Source of the DNA: CADEDV01 sp036383515
GTDB lineage: Bacteria; Bacteroidota; Bacteroidia; Chitinophagales; Chitinophagaceae
Direction of reading: 5' to 3'
Length of the DNA stretch: 41,942 bases
NCBI GenBank assembly: GCA_036383515.1
Contig: DASVOE010000140.1
Coordinates: 1-41,942, forward strand
Shown here: one piece after another, positions 9,217 to 17,772 of the stretch
Layout: every line of letters starts with the position of its first letter
Position numbering within the stretch: the first letter of the stretch is position 1
The notes under the pieces: model-generated
The model's input: only the letters and a program-made list of their open reading frames with translations
The model's database searches: none
Told to the model about the DNA's origin: nothing
Position numbers and translations under genes: made by a program

Positions 9217-10476
9217 ACTTTTCTTAATTTCTACCGCATAAACATTTGTTTCTCCTTCAAAGTTGGCCCGGAAGATGACCCATTTTTGATCGGGGCTGAA
9301 ATGAACGTTCGGCTCTGTTTTATAATTATGGTTTTTCATATTCACCAGCCGTTTTGAAATTAAACTATCTCCCGAAGGTGTAAATAAATAGATCCACATT
9401 CCATCTTTTGCCCGTGCTACCTGGCCGGGATCGCCACCATCACCACAAAACAATTTTTGGTCCGGTGAAATATTAAAGTGAATACTCCATTCATCTCTTT
9501 TCAAACTGTATTTTTTTTCTGTCCCGGTTTTCACGTCTGTGCCCGCAATAAAAAATGCAACACTTCTTGGTTGCTGCAGATCGAACCAGATATTTTTACC
9601 ATCAGGGCCAAACCATTCATGACCTGCAATTTCCATATCCATTGTTCTTGTATGCATTTTCTTTACCTGCTTTGTATTGATATCGATCGTCCATATCCTG
9701 TCTACTTTATGCCAGGGGCCCTCATGGCAAAACATCAGCAGGCTTGGGTCAGTATTAGAAAATTGTACATGATTTAACCACGCACTGTCTGAAAATAACT
9801 TTACCAGCTCGCCGGTTTTTACATTCACCGTAAATAAAGTGCGGGGCAGTTTTGCTTCATAAATCAGGTTAAAATAGCTGCTTTTGTTAGGGTTTTGTCT
9901 GAAGATCTCTTTTTCTGCATCGCTGCTCCATGCACCCGCAAGCAATGTTTCATCAGCATTTAATGTTGTGATGCTCGCCTTAAAGCCGGCAGGAAAAACA
10001 TAAACCAGTTTGGTCTGCTTTGTTTCAATATGCGTTGCAAATACCGAGTCTTTGATTTGATAATAAACCAATTTATTCTTCGGCGCCACTATTTCACCAT
10101 TCATTCCATTTTTCTGTGACGTAATTCTTTCTACTGCCAGCGTTTTTAAGTCCACACTGTATATCTGTTTATTACCTGCAGTAATGTTGTAGATCTCCTG
10201 TTTTACTGAATCGTTCTTTGATGTATTCTGAAAATCGGTACTATAAAAAATCATCTTATCCCCGACGAAAGGGTTGTTATGAAAATAAAAACTGTAGTTG
10301 TTCCCCTGTCGCCGTGTAAGCTTGATGATTTTATGCCCGGTGGATTTGTCAATCCATTCATCCGGCATCTTTTGCCCACCTGTTTCCAATACAGGCTGTG
10401 CAGCAATGAATAAAAAATTGGCTACAAAAAAAGCGGTAAGAAGACACTGCAGGCTGCAGCGTTGTGAAGTTGTCAT
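9208..10476 (-). CDS. Oligogalacturonate lyase-like beta-propeller, PL22
   Basis: The chosen start is the ATG at 10476 (MTTSQRCSLQ...), which gives a signal peptide ending near FIAAQ27; the longer frame to 10758 has no signal and overlaps the divergent gene. The 422-residue protein has PL22 propeller motifs: TGHKIIKLT, FYFHNNPF, HVQFSNTDPSLLMFCHEGP (about 236-254), AGHEWFGPDGKNIWFD (284-299), HFNISPDQ and EPNVHFSPDQKWVIFRAN. PL22 enzymes cleave digalacturonate and unsaturated digalacturonate by Mn-dependent beta-elimination using histidines and a glutamine; several candidate histidines are present, but I did not assign them. Characterised Ogl enzymes are usually cytoplasmic, so the signal peptide here is notable. 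It reads divergently from the dehydrogenase gene, 146 bp away, so it probably has its own promoter and may head the left enzyme run. Confidence 0.82.
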   Translation of the reverse strand: MTTSQRCSLQCLLTAFFVANFLFIAAQPVLETGGQKMPDEWIDKSTGHKIIKLTRRQGNNYSFYFHNNPFVGDKMIFYSTDFQNTSKNDSVKQEIYNITAGNKQIYSVDLKTLAVERITSQKNGMNGEIVAPKNKLVYYQIKDSVFATHIETKQTKLVYVFPAGFKASITTLNADETLLAGAWSSDAEKEIFRQNPNKSSYFNLIYEAKLPRTLFTVNVKTGELVKLFSDSAWLNHVQFSNTDPSLLMFCHEGPWHKVDRIWTIDINTKQVKKMHTRTMDMEIAGHEWFGPDGKNIWFDLQQPRSVAFFIAGTDVKTGTEKKYSLKRDEWSIHFNISPDQKLFCGDGGDPGQVARAKDGMWIYLFTPSGDSLISKRLVNMKNHNYKTEPNVHFSPDQKWVIFRANFEGETNVYAVEIKKSGE

Positions 10477-10552
10477 ATAGCAAACATTAGTGCATAAAGT
10501 AAGGGTTTTAAAGCAGTTTTTGTGTCCTGTACAATCCTGAGATGGCGAGATA

Positions 10553-10560
10553 TAATTTTG
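10553..10560 (+). promoter_or_regulatory. Bacteroidota -7 box for the dehydrogenase gene
   Basis: TAATTTTG matches the Bacteroidota -7 consensus TAnnTTTG and lies 62 nt before the ATG at 10623. The only clear TTTG upstream (10519-10522) is about 30 nt away, further than the usual 17-23 nt, so the -33 element is weak or absent. The position of the box inside the longer frame beginning at 10542 argues for the later start. Confidence 0.45.
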
Positions 10561-10622
10561 CAGCCTTAAAACACCAAAAGAGATTATTTTTGAACGCTTA
10601 CAAAACGAACAATAATCCGGAA

Positions 10623-13553
10623 ATGAAGGAAAAATTGCAGCAGTTAGCCCGACAACTGGAAGGCGACCTCTTTGATGATGTGACGATGCGGACTTTATAT
10701 GCCACCGATGCATCTGCTTACCGGGAAATGCCACTGGCAGTAGCGATTCCCAAAACAATTGATGATATCAAACAATTGATCGTTTTTGCCCGTAAAGAAA
10801 AAACCTCGCTGATTCCCAGAACGGCTGGTACTTCCCTGGCGGGACAGGTAGTGGGCAATGGAATTATTGTTGATGTATCGAAATATTTTACACAGATACT
10901 GGAATTGAATGCAGCAGAGAAATGGGTGAGGGTGCAACCCGGTGTGATCAGGGATGAATTGAATATGTTCCTCAAATCACATGGTTTATTCTTTGGCCCG
11001 GAAACTTCTACGGCCAACAGGGCGATGATCGGGGGTATGGTAGGCAATAATTCCTGTGGTTCTAATTCTGTTGTATACAGAAGTACGAGAGAACATGTAC
11101 TGGAAATAAAAGCGCTGCTGAGCGATGGGAGTGAGGCGGAGTTTAAATCGCTGGATATAGATGAGTTTCATAAAAAATGTGAAGGCGGCAGTTTGGAAGC
11201 CACTATTTATAAAACTGTTCGTAGCATTTTGAGCAATTATGAAAACCAGGTAGAGATACGAAAAGAGTTTCCGAAAAAATCGGTGGAACGAAGAAATACC
11301 GGCTATGCGATTGATGTATTGCTGGAATCGGCGCCTTTTACCGCGGGCGAAGAAGATTTTAATTTTTGCAAACTGATTGCTGGTTCTGAAGGCACATTGA
11401 CTTTTATCACTGAAATAAAATTGAACCTCGTTCCCCTGCCACCCCAAGAAGTCGGGTTGCTATGCGTACATTTTAATTCTATTGATGAATCGCTACGGGC
11501 CAACCTTATTGCCCTGCAATATAAACCCAGCGCCAGTGAACTCATCGATCATTATATATTGGAGTGCACGAAGGAAAATAAAGAACAAATTAAGAATCGC
11601 TTTTTTGTGCAGGGTGATCCGGGTGCTATCCTCGTAATAGAATTTGCAAGAACTAACCGGGACGAGATTATAGAAATTGCCAAAAAAGTGGAAGCAGATA
11701 TGAGAGCCGCAGGATTGGGTTATCACTTTCCGCTGTTGTTTGGTGAAGACAGTAAAAAAATATGGACACTTCGCAAAGCCGGGCTGGGACTGCTCAGCAA
11801 TTTGCCCGGTGATGAAAAAGCGGTGCCGGTGATTGAAGACACCGCAGTAGATGTAAACGACCTGCCGGCTTATATCCGTGATTTCAACGAGATTTTAAAA
11901 AAGCACAATTTATATTCGGTGCATTATGCACATGCCGGTTCCGGTGAGATACATCTGCGTCCTATCATTAATCTAAAAACAAAAGAAGGAAACCAGCTAT
12001 TCAGGACGATTGCAGAAGAAATAGCAACATTGGTAAAAAAATATAACGGCTCTTTAAGCGGCGAGCATGGTGATGGACGATTGAGAGGAGAATTTATTAA
12101 GCAGATGGTGGGGGAGAAAAATTACCGGTTATTAAAAGAAGTAAAACGAACCTGGGATCCTCAACATATTTTCAACCCGAATAAGATCGTTGACACACCT
12201 TCTATGGATACCATGCTGCGCTACACACCCGGCCAGCAAACACCGGCATTCAAAACAGTATTCCGTTTTCATAACCAGGATGTGCTGCAACATGCCGAGC
12301 AGTGCAATGGCAGTGGTGATTGCAGGAAGACAGAATTGTCCGGGGGGACAATGTGTCCCTCGTTCATGGCAACACGCAATGAAAAAGATACTACAAGAGC
12401 AAGAGCCAATATTTTGCGGGAGTTTCTTACCAATTCTGATAAACTTAACCGCTTTGACCATAAAGAAATTTATGAGGTAATGGATTTGTGCCTGAGTTGC
12501 AAGGGCTGTAAATCTGAATGCCCGAGCAATGTGGATGTGGCGAAACTAAAAGCCGAGTTCATGCAACATTATTATGATGCGAATGGCGTTCCGTTCCGTT
12601 CAAAACTAATTGCCAACTTCAGCCGTTCTGCAAAACTGGGCGCCCTGGCGCCGGGCCTATATAACTTTATGGTGACGAATAGCGGCATCAGTAAAATGAT
12701 AAAAAAATTATCAGGGTTTGCTGTCGCACGTTCGATGCCGACGATGTATAAGATGACATTGAAAAACTGGTACCTGCAGAACCGGAAATCAAAAGCTAAA
12801 AATAAAAAGCCGGCACCAGCTAACCGGAAAGTGTTTTTATTCTGCGACGAGTTTACAAATTATAATGATACGGAGATTGGTATCAAAGCAATCCAGTTGT
12901 TGGAGAAACTCGGCTACGAAGTAATCATACCGGAGCATATTGAAAGTGGCAGAGCCTGGCTTTCAAAGGGGTTAATACGAAAAGCAAAAGAGATTGTAAA
13001 TAAGAATATCGCCTTATTGCACCCGGTAATAACGGATAAAACACCATTAATTGGTATTGAGCCCTCCGCTATTCTTACTTTCAGGGATGAGTATATTGAC
13101 CTTGCTGATGATAACCAATTTGAAAAAGCAAAGGAATTAGCTGAGCATGTTTTTTTGATTGATGAGTTTATTGCGGATGAAATCGAAAAAGGGAATATTC
13201 ATAAAGAACAATTTACCAACGAGAAAAAAGTGATCAAGCTTCATGGACACTGCCAGCAAAAGGCATTATCATCTGTTGCTCCTTCTGTAAAATTATTATC
13301 GCTGCCGGAGAATTATGCTGTTGAAACAATACCATCGGGCTGCTGTGGCATGGCAGGGTCATTCGGGTATGAGAAGGAGCATTATGATTTATCCATGAAG
13401 ATTGGCGAGTTGGTTTTGTTTCCTGCTGTCCGCAAGCAAACGGATGAGGTTATCATTGCTGCACCGGGTACAAGTTGTCGTCACCAGGTAAAAGATGGTA
13501 CCGGCCGAAAAGCGATGCACCCCGTGGAAGTATTGTGGGAGGCGTTGGTATAA
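10623..13553 (+). CDS. FAD/Fe-S D-2-hydroxyacid dehydrogenase (GlcD-GlcF fusion, YdiJ type)
   Basis: The chosen start is the ATG at 10623 (MKEKLQQLAR...), downstream of a -7 box; a longer frame from 10542 is less likely. The 976-residue protein joins two modules. The first is a PCMH-type FAD-binding domain (about 35-190; PRTAGTSLAGQ, GPETSTANRAMIGG, GNNSCGSN) plus a FAD-oxidase C-terminal domain (to about 545; HYAHAGSGEIHLRP, SGEHGDGRLRGEF). The second is a ferredoxin-like segment with two cysteine clusters (CNGSGDC...MCPS and CLSCKGCKSECPSN), followed by CCG-type cysteine motifs (LHGHCQQKA and SGCCGMAGSFGYE). This is the layout of YdiJ/D-lactate/D-2-hydroxyglutarate dehydrogenases, which oxidise a D-2-hydroxyacid and pass electrons to the respiratory chain. 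There is no signal peptide, so it is cytoplasmic or peripheral. It is the only plus-strand gene, has no obvious link to pectin and splits the PUL. Confidence 0.9.
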   Translation: MKEKLQQLARQLEGDLFDDVTMRTLYATDASAYREMPLAVAIPKTIDDIKQLIVFARKEKTSLIPRTAGTSLAGQVVGNGIIVDVSKYFTQILELNAAEKWVRVQPGVIRDELNMFLKSHGLFFGPETSTANRAMIGGMVGNNSCGSNSVVYRSTREHVLEIKALLSDGSEAEFKSLDIDEFHKKCEGGSLEATIYKTVRSILSNYENQVEIRKEFPKKSVERRNTGYAIDVLLESAPFTAGEEDFNFCKLIAGSEGTLTFITEIKLNLVPLPPQEVGLLCVHFNSIDESLRANLIALQYKPSASELIDHYILECTKENKEQIKNRFFVQGDPGAILVIEFARTNRDEIIEIAKKVEADMRAAGLGYHFPLLFGEDSKKIWTLRKAGLGLLSNLPGDEKAVPVIEDTAVDVNDLPAYIRDFNEILKKHNLYSVHYAHAGSGEIHLRPIINLKTKEGNQLFRTIAEEIATLVKKYNGSLSGEHGDGRLRGEFIKQMVGEKNYRLLKEVKRTWDPQHIFNPNKIVDTPSMDTMLRYTPGQQTPAFKTVFRFHNQDVLQHAEQCNGSGDCRKTELSGGTMCPSFMATRNEKDTTRARANILREFLTNSDKLNRFDHKEIYEVMDLCLSCKGCKSECPSNVDVAKLKAEFMQHYYDANGVPFRSKLIANFSRSAKLGALAPGLYNFMVTNSGISKMIKKLSGFAVARSMPTMYKMTLKNWYLQNRKSKAKNKKPAPANRKVFLFCDEFTNYNDTEIGIKAIQLLEKLGYEVIIPEHIESGRAWLSKGLIRKAKEIVNKNIALLHPVITDKTPLIGIEPSAILTFRDEYIDLADDNQFEKAKELAEHVFLIDEFIADEIEKGNIHKEQFTNEKKVIKLHGHCQQKALSSVAPSVKLLSLPENYAVETIPSGCCGMAGSFGYEKEHYDLSMKIGELVLFPAVRKQTDEVIIAAPGTSCRHQVKDGTGRKAMHPVEVLWEALV

Positions 13554-13566
13554 TTTTATTTACGTT

Positions 13567-13709
13567 TAATTAAAAAAGCAAGTGTTGTTTTGAACCACTG
13601 AGGCTCAAAGACACAGGGGGCACGGAGAAAAAACAATACTTTCAAAAATGACCTGTGCCTTTGCGTCTCTGTGTCGTTGTGTTCCAACTCTTTTGTTCCT
13701 GCTTAATTA
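13567..13709. repeat. 143-bp imperfect dyad repeat between convergent genes
   Basis: The spacer between the dehydrogenase and the broken GH43 gene is an imperfect inverted repeat. Both ends share TAATTAA and AGCA. Further in, the left arm has TTGAACCACTGAGGC and AAAGACACAGG, and the reverse complement of the right arm has TTGGAACACAACGACACAG and AAAGGCACAGG. The GACACAG/GGCACAG motifs recall the ACCACAGAGGCACAGAG-type repeats common between bacterial genes. It may act as a bidirectional terminator for the two converging transcripts. No gene is visible in 13554-13734. Confidence 0.6.
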
Positions 13710-13734
13710 TACTACTTAAAAACAAAGAGCCTTT

Positions 13735-14723
13735 TTATTTCACCTCGCTCACTCCTTCACTGGTCATCACCACCCGTTTCATTGTTCCGTCTTTATTGTA
13801 ATAGAGATAATCGATACAAACGGAACGATGAAAACTTCCTGCATCGGGCACCCGTTATGATAGATAAAATACCACCGGCCTTTGAACTGGATGATCGCCT
13901 GGTGATTGGTATTAGAGTTTCCTGCGATCTCATTTAGGATACCTTTATATTCCCAGGGACCGTTGATGTTCCGGCTCATGGCATAAGCGATCTTTTCCGG
14001 AAACTCGTATGCGTATGAAAGATAATACCAGCCATTTCTTTTATGCACCCAGGGCGCTTCGGTAAATTTTGGTACGTCGATCTTTTTAAAATCGCCATCC
14101 ATCTCAATCATATTCTCTTTCAGCTTTACATAGTGCAGCGTAGTGTTTCCCCAGAAAAGATAAGCCTGCCCGTCATCATCAATATAAACAGTAGGGTCAA
14201 TATCATCCCAGCTGATCTTTGCTTCGGTTGTCATATCATTTGTGATCAATGCTTTTCCAATGGCATCTTTAAATGGCCCGGTAGGGCTATCACTTACTGC
14301 CACTCCAATTGCCTTCCCTCTATGTGTGCTATCGTGTGTGATGGCAACAAACCAATAAAATTTTCCATTGCGTTCAATGACCTGGCTTGCCCACGCATCA
14401 TCTTTTGCCCACTTAAACGCTTTTACATTTAAGGGTGATGGATGCTCTGTCCATGTTTGCATGTCTCCTGTAGAGAAGCAAAGCCATTCATGCATTACAT
14501 AACGGTTTTCTTTTGGCGGCGCTACATCATGCCCGGTATAGAGATACAGTTTATTCTTATACACTATTGCTGCAGCATCAGCTGTGTATTTATGGCGAAT
14601 GACGGGATTACCGCTGGATTGAAAGCTTGTATCTTTTATTACACTGTTGCTTTGGGCGTAGCTTATGCTGTTTGCCAGTATCAAAGAGAATAACCCGGCT
14701 ATATACTTTACACGTCGGTTCAT
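13735..14723 (-). pseudogene. GH43 glycosidase interrupted by a one-base frameshift
   Basis: The frame from 14723 has a signal peptide (cut near SYAQ24) and GH43 propeller motifs: KYTADAAAIVYKNKLYLYTG (D49, candidate base), WDDIDPTVYIDDDGQAYLFWG (D176, modulator), KFTEAPWVHKRNGWYYLSY (E222, candidate acid) and NTNHQAIIQFKGRWYFIYHNG. After H-N-G the open frame turns into an unrelated 23-residue tail that stops at 13779. In the neighbouring frame the expected GH43 ending resumes at once: VPDAGSFHRSVCIDYLYY, then NKDGTMKRVVMTSEGVSEVK, with a stop at 13735. One extra G in the GGG run at 13851-13853 would restore a protein of about 330 residues. This is either a real mutation or a homopolymer sequencing error. 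The intact enzyme would be an arabinofuranosidase or xylosidase-type GH43; in this PUL, arabinan is likely. It lies 38 nt after the GH43_24-like gene. Confidence 0.85.
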
Positions 14724-14761
14724 CGGTTATTTATTTAAACTGATAGAATTAAAGATCAGCA

Positions 14762-16357
14762 TCATTTTGTTTTCACTAACGATACATCATCCACATAACA
14801 AAAAGCATTCGCCATGCCTTCTGCAAGAAAACCAATCTCCAGCTTTCCTCTTTTAACAGGCACCCGTTCAATTGTAATTGTTTTCCATGATTCGTTTTCT
14901 TTTTTAATACTATAAAAGCGGGTTTTACCATTGCTAACGGCATACATTTCAAGTTTGGCAAAGCCACTGCTGTTCTTCACTTTCGCTGTCAATGTATAAT
15001 TTCCATCTTCCAGCTTTACATAAGGTGAAGATGTTATTGTTTGTGATACTTTTCGTTTAAAGCTAATCTTATCGCTGATGTTTAAACTTTTTTCACCAAT
15101 CACTACTTTTCTGTCGCTCTCCGTATTGTAATAATTTAAGAACGGGGTTTTAAATGTGTCAAGACTAATTTCATTTCCTTCCAAAACAGTAGTAACCCAA
15201 CCCATTAATTCTTTTTGTACAGGCTTAACAGTGCTTGGAATCGTTTTACGGTCTGCTTCAAAGCTCCCGTTCTTCACATAATTATTATCAGCAGCCACTT
15301 TCCATTCGCCCGTTTTTGCATTAATATTCCAGGAGCTGAGTGAATTGAAATAAGGTTCTCCACCATCAAATGAAAGCGGGAACCACTGATTGTAACCCAA
15401 CCCGTTTCCGGCAAAATCAGCCCATCGGTCACCACAATAAACAACGGTCTCCTGTTTACTGCCTTTTACGTTAAAGAAAAACCCGGTTTGTGTAACATGC
15501 GCATAATCGTTTTCACTTCCTTTCATCACCTGCATATCATTTGCAGGCATATAAGGTCCCCTGATGTTATCAGCAACGAGGTAATAAGCATACGATGCAT
15601 CCCAGCCATAGATGTTTGATGCACACATGTAATACTTTCCTTTGTATTTGAACATGCAATTCCCTTCCCGGCTTTCACCCTGGAAAACTTTTATACAGTC
15701 TAAAAGATTCACCATTCCATCTTTCACACCAATTTCCGAAACATAGATTTTATTCCTGCCACTGCCATACGAATAAATAAGATAGGATTTGCCGGTTTCT
15801 TCATCTGTAAATACCGTTTGATCCCCGGTATTGGTGGTGCCAATCATCTCCTTCATACTGATCTTCTGGTGCCATTTAAATTTACCTGCTGGCTTATCAG
15901 CAACAGTAATCAACACTTCGCTTCCATGTTGTACAAATAGGGCATATTGTTTACGTTCTTTTATATAAGCAACCCCTAATCTTCCCACCCAGGTATTACG
16001 TCCGTCTTTCAACACTTCGTCTTTCGTTAATACATCTGCTTCAAATATCCAGTTTACCAAATCAGTGGAACTATAGCAGGTAACAGCTTTAAACGTACAC
16101 TTCGATAATGTTACAGCAGGATTATTCCGATAAGTATCCGCTTCTTCATAATAGACGCCATACCAGTAATACTTTTCTACGCCTGTAACAGGATCAGCAA
16201 ACCTGAATATACCTCCACCCTGGCTGTTGATCGGGGTACCGTCTTTCGTGTTCCAGAAAACATCATTCTTAATGTTGAGCAATTGCGCTTTCGCATTGTC
16301 CGTGATACACAGCAACAAGAATAGAATAACCGGCAAATAGTTAGTTAACCTTTTCAT
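14762..16357 (-). CDS. GH43_24-like glycosidase with C-terminal beta-sandwich domain
   Basis: This 531-residue protein has a signal peptide (cut near NAKAQ25). Residues about 30-355 form a GH43-type propeller: INSQGGGIFRF, KYYWYGVYYEE, VTCYSSTDLVNW, GTTNTGDQTVFTDEETGKSY, GESREGNCMFKYKGKYYM, DNIRGPYMP and HVTQTGFFFNVKGS...CGDRW. As in subfamily 24, the first-blade Asp base is replaced (Q-G-G-G). E231 and Q290 match the acid Glu and base-like Gln. The third residue (Glu102 in Pc1,3Gal43A) appears to be Arg126 here, a difference from the 1700-3115 paralogue. Residues about 358-531 begin YVKNGSFEADRKT and look like a CBM4/9-type beta-sandwich (DKISFKRKVSQTI, YVDDVSLV). It is likely a periplasmic exo-enzyme on galactan-type chains. 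The gap to the PL22-like gene is only 4 nt, so the two are almost certainly cotranscribed. Confidence 0.75.
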   Translation of the reverse strand: MKRLTNYLPVILFLLLCITDNAKAQLLNIKNDVFWNTKDGTPINSQGGGIFRFADPVTGVEKYYWYGVYYEEADTYRNNPAVTLSKCTFKAVTCYSSTDLVNWIFEADVLTKDEVLKDGRNTWVGRLGVAYIKERKQYALFVQHGSEVLITVADKPAGKFKWHQKISMKEMIGTTNTGDQTVFTDEETGKSYLIYSYGSGRNKIYVSEIGVKDGMVNLLDCIKVFQGESREGNCMFKYKGKYYMCASNIYGWDASYAYYLVADNIRGPYMPANDMQVMKGSENDYAHVTQTGFFFNVKGSKQETVVYCGDRWADFAGNGLGYNQWFPLSFDGGEPYFNSLSSWNINAKTGEWKVAADNNYVKNGSFEADRKTIPSTVKPVQKELMGWVTTVLEGNEISLDTFKTPFLNYYNTESDRKVVIGEKSLNISDKISFKRKVSQTITSSPYVKLEDGNYTLTAKVKNSSGFAKLEMYAVSNGKTRFYSIKKENESWKTITIERVPVKRGKLEIGFLAEGMANAFCYVDDVSLVKTK

Positions 16358-16361
16358 GTAC

Positions 16362-17744
16362 TTACTTATAGGTTCTTTTTAACCATGCTTCAGGTACAGG
16401 AATGATACAAATATTCATTGATCTTCCATCGGCTGATAACATTGCTGATTGAATCTGAATTTTTGTTCCATCAGGACTCATTGTAGGATGCGGATGATCT
16501 GCGGCAGTTGGTTTATGACCCGTTGAGAGTAGCATCATTTCACCAGTATGCCGGTCGATCAAATAAATGCTGCGGGAGAAATCATCTCCCACTGCCCAGC
16601 GACCATCAGGAGAACCACTCACATGCCACAAACCACTTCCACTTTTTGTTTGACCTGCGATCATCATTTCTCTTGTACGAAGGTTTACAACAGCAAGACC
16701 TGTTGGTTTTTCTCTTGTACCCGATGGTCCCCATGCGGGGTCCTGTCCGGGGTTTGCACCACCAACATCAGTACCTGCTGCCACTTCTTTATTGGTGCCG
16801 GGAATTTTTCTATGACCCATAATTGCTATCGCCACTTCATCTTTTGAGATCACCGCTTCGTGTGTTACCCATTCGTATGCTGATTCGGGATACAAAGGAC
16901 GAAGGCCACTTCCATCACGCATTACTGTCCATGTACGTTGCGGTGATTTGCCGCCTGTTTCCCAACAGAACACAATTTCACCGGGCATCCACGGATTGGT
17001 TTGAATATGGCCGATTTGAAAAGGAACAGATACTACATATTTCACTTCGCCGGTAAATACATTCATCGCTGCAATACCCGTTGGGCCTGCTCCCATATTA
17101 CGTGGACCGAAATTGTTTTCGAGTTTTGTTTCAACAGGCAAATGTTTAGCAGCTGCCATTTTTCCTACACGGAAATAGGCCCACTCTTCATCACCATCCA
17201 AAGCCATATCACCACCACCTTCGAGTTCAGGAGGAATAGTGCCACAAACACGTTGATAGCTATCTGCCGATTTCATTTTCCCGGTTTTACTATCGGCAAA
17301 TATTGTTGCAAGATCTGCTTCAATGATCTGCAAGGGACTTGTATTTTCCCGACGCACTGTATCTCCTTCTTTTCTTTCTACCCGGTCTCTGTATCGCATG
17401 AAATATAACTTCATGGACTTGCGGGCCACATTCAGCATACCTGTATAACCACCTTCGGTTACCTGCACTATATCACCTGTTTTTTCATTCACTGCCAGCG
17501 CCTCATTTCTTGCCCGGTTAGAACGGAAGATGAGCCATTTGCCATCACTTGTCCATTGATTATGCGTTTGATAAATTTTTGAATCGCCCCCTGGCGTACT
17601 GGTAAGAAAAAGAAGTTTTGTTCCGGTAACGGGATCAATCACTTCTTTTCGTTCGGAAGGAAAACGTTTGCCAATCTGTGCATGCACAGTTGAAGCCAGG
17701 AAAGACCCGGTATAGCATAACACAACAAATAAAGTGTACTTCAT
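16362..17744 (-). CDS. PL22-like beta-propeller, probable oligogalacturonide/rhamnogalacturonide lyase
   Basis: This 460-residue protein has a signal peptide (cut near VHAQ23) and repeated WD40/TolB-like blades. Recognisable parts are IDPVTGTKLLFLTSTPGGD, QTHNQWTSDGKWLIFRSNRA (59-78), GPTGIAAMNVFTGEVKYV, IGHIQTNPWMPGEIVFCWETGG, VTHEAVISKDEVAIAIMGHRK, LWHVSGSPDGRWAVGDD and DHPHPTMSPDGTKIQ. This matches the oligogalacturonate lyase (PL22) fold, with several histidines at positions where that family binds its Mn ion. It differs clearly from the 9208-10476 protein, so it may belong to a related lyase subfamily with another uronide substrate. It could also be a non-catalytic propeller. It lies between GH2 (28 nt) and a GH43_24-like gene (4 nt), in the enzyme run. 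Confidence 0.7.
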   Translation of the reverse strand: MKYTLFVVLCYTGSFLASTVHAQIGKRFPSERKEVIDPVTGTKLLFLTSTPGGDSKIYQTHNQWTSDGKWLIFRSNRARNEALAVNEKTGDIVQVTEGGYTGMLNVARKSMKLYFMRYRDRVERKEGDTVRRENTSPLQIIEADLATIFADSKTGKMKSADSYQRVCGTIPPELEGGGDMALDGDEEWAYFRVGKMAAAKHLPVETKLENNFGPRNMGAGPTGIAAMNVFTGEVKYVVSVPFQIGHIQTNPWMPGEIVFCWETGGKSPQRTWTVMRDGSGLRPLYPESAYEWVTHEAVISKDEVAIAIMGHRKIPGTNKEVAAGTDVGGANPGQDPAWGPSGTREKPTGLAVVNLRTREMMIAGQTKSGSGLWHVSGSPDGRWAVGDDFSRSIYLIDRHTGEMMLLSTGHKPTAADHPHPTMSPDGTKIQIQSAMLSADGRSMNICIIPVPEAWLKRTYK

Positions 17745-17772
17745 TTTTAATTTATTTTTAAATGATGGTACT

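Noticed and set aside
10480..10495. Minus-strand TAATGTTTG as a PL22 promoter
   Set aside because: Same spacing problem (three bases, not two) and no -33 partner.
10519..10522. TTTG as the -33 box of the dehydrogenase promoter
   Set aside because: It is about 30 nt from the -7 box, outside the usual 17-23 nt.
10479..10758. N-terminal extension of the PL22 frame
   Set aside because: The extra 94 residues have no signal peptide, overlap the divergent gene start and precede a good signal peptide.
13554..13734. Possible gene or CRISPR-like array between the convergent genes
   Set aside because: The repeats are inverted and imperfect, not regularly spaced direct repeats, and there is no coding frame.
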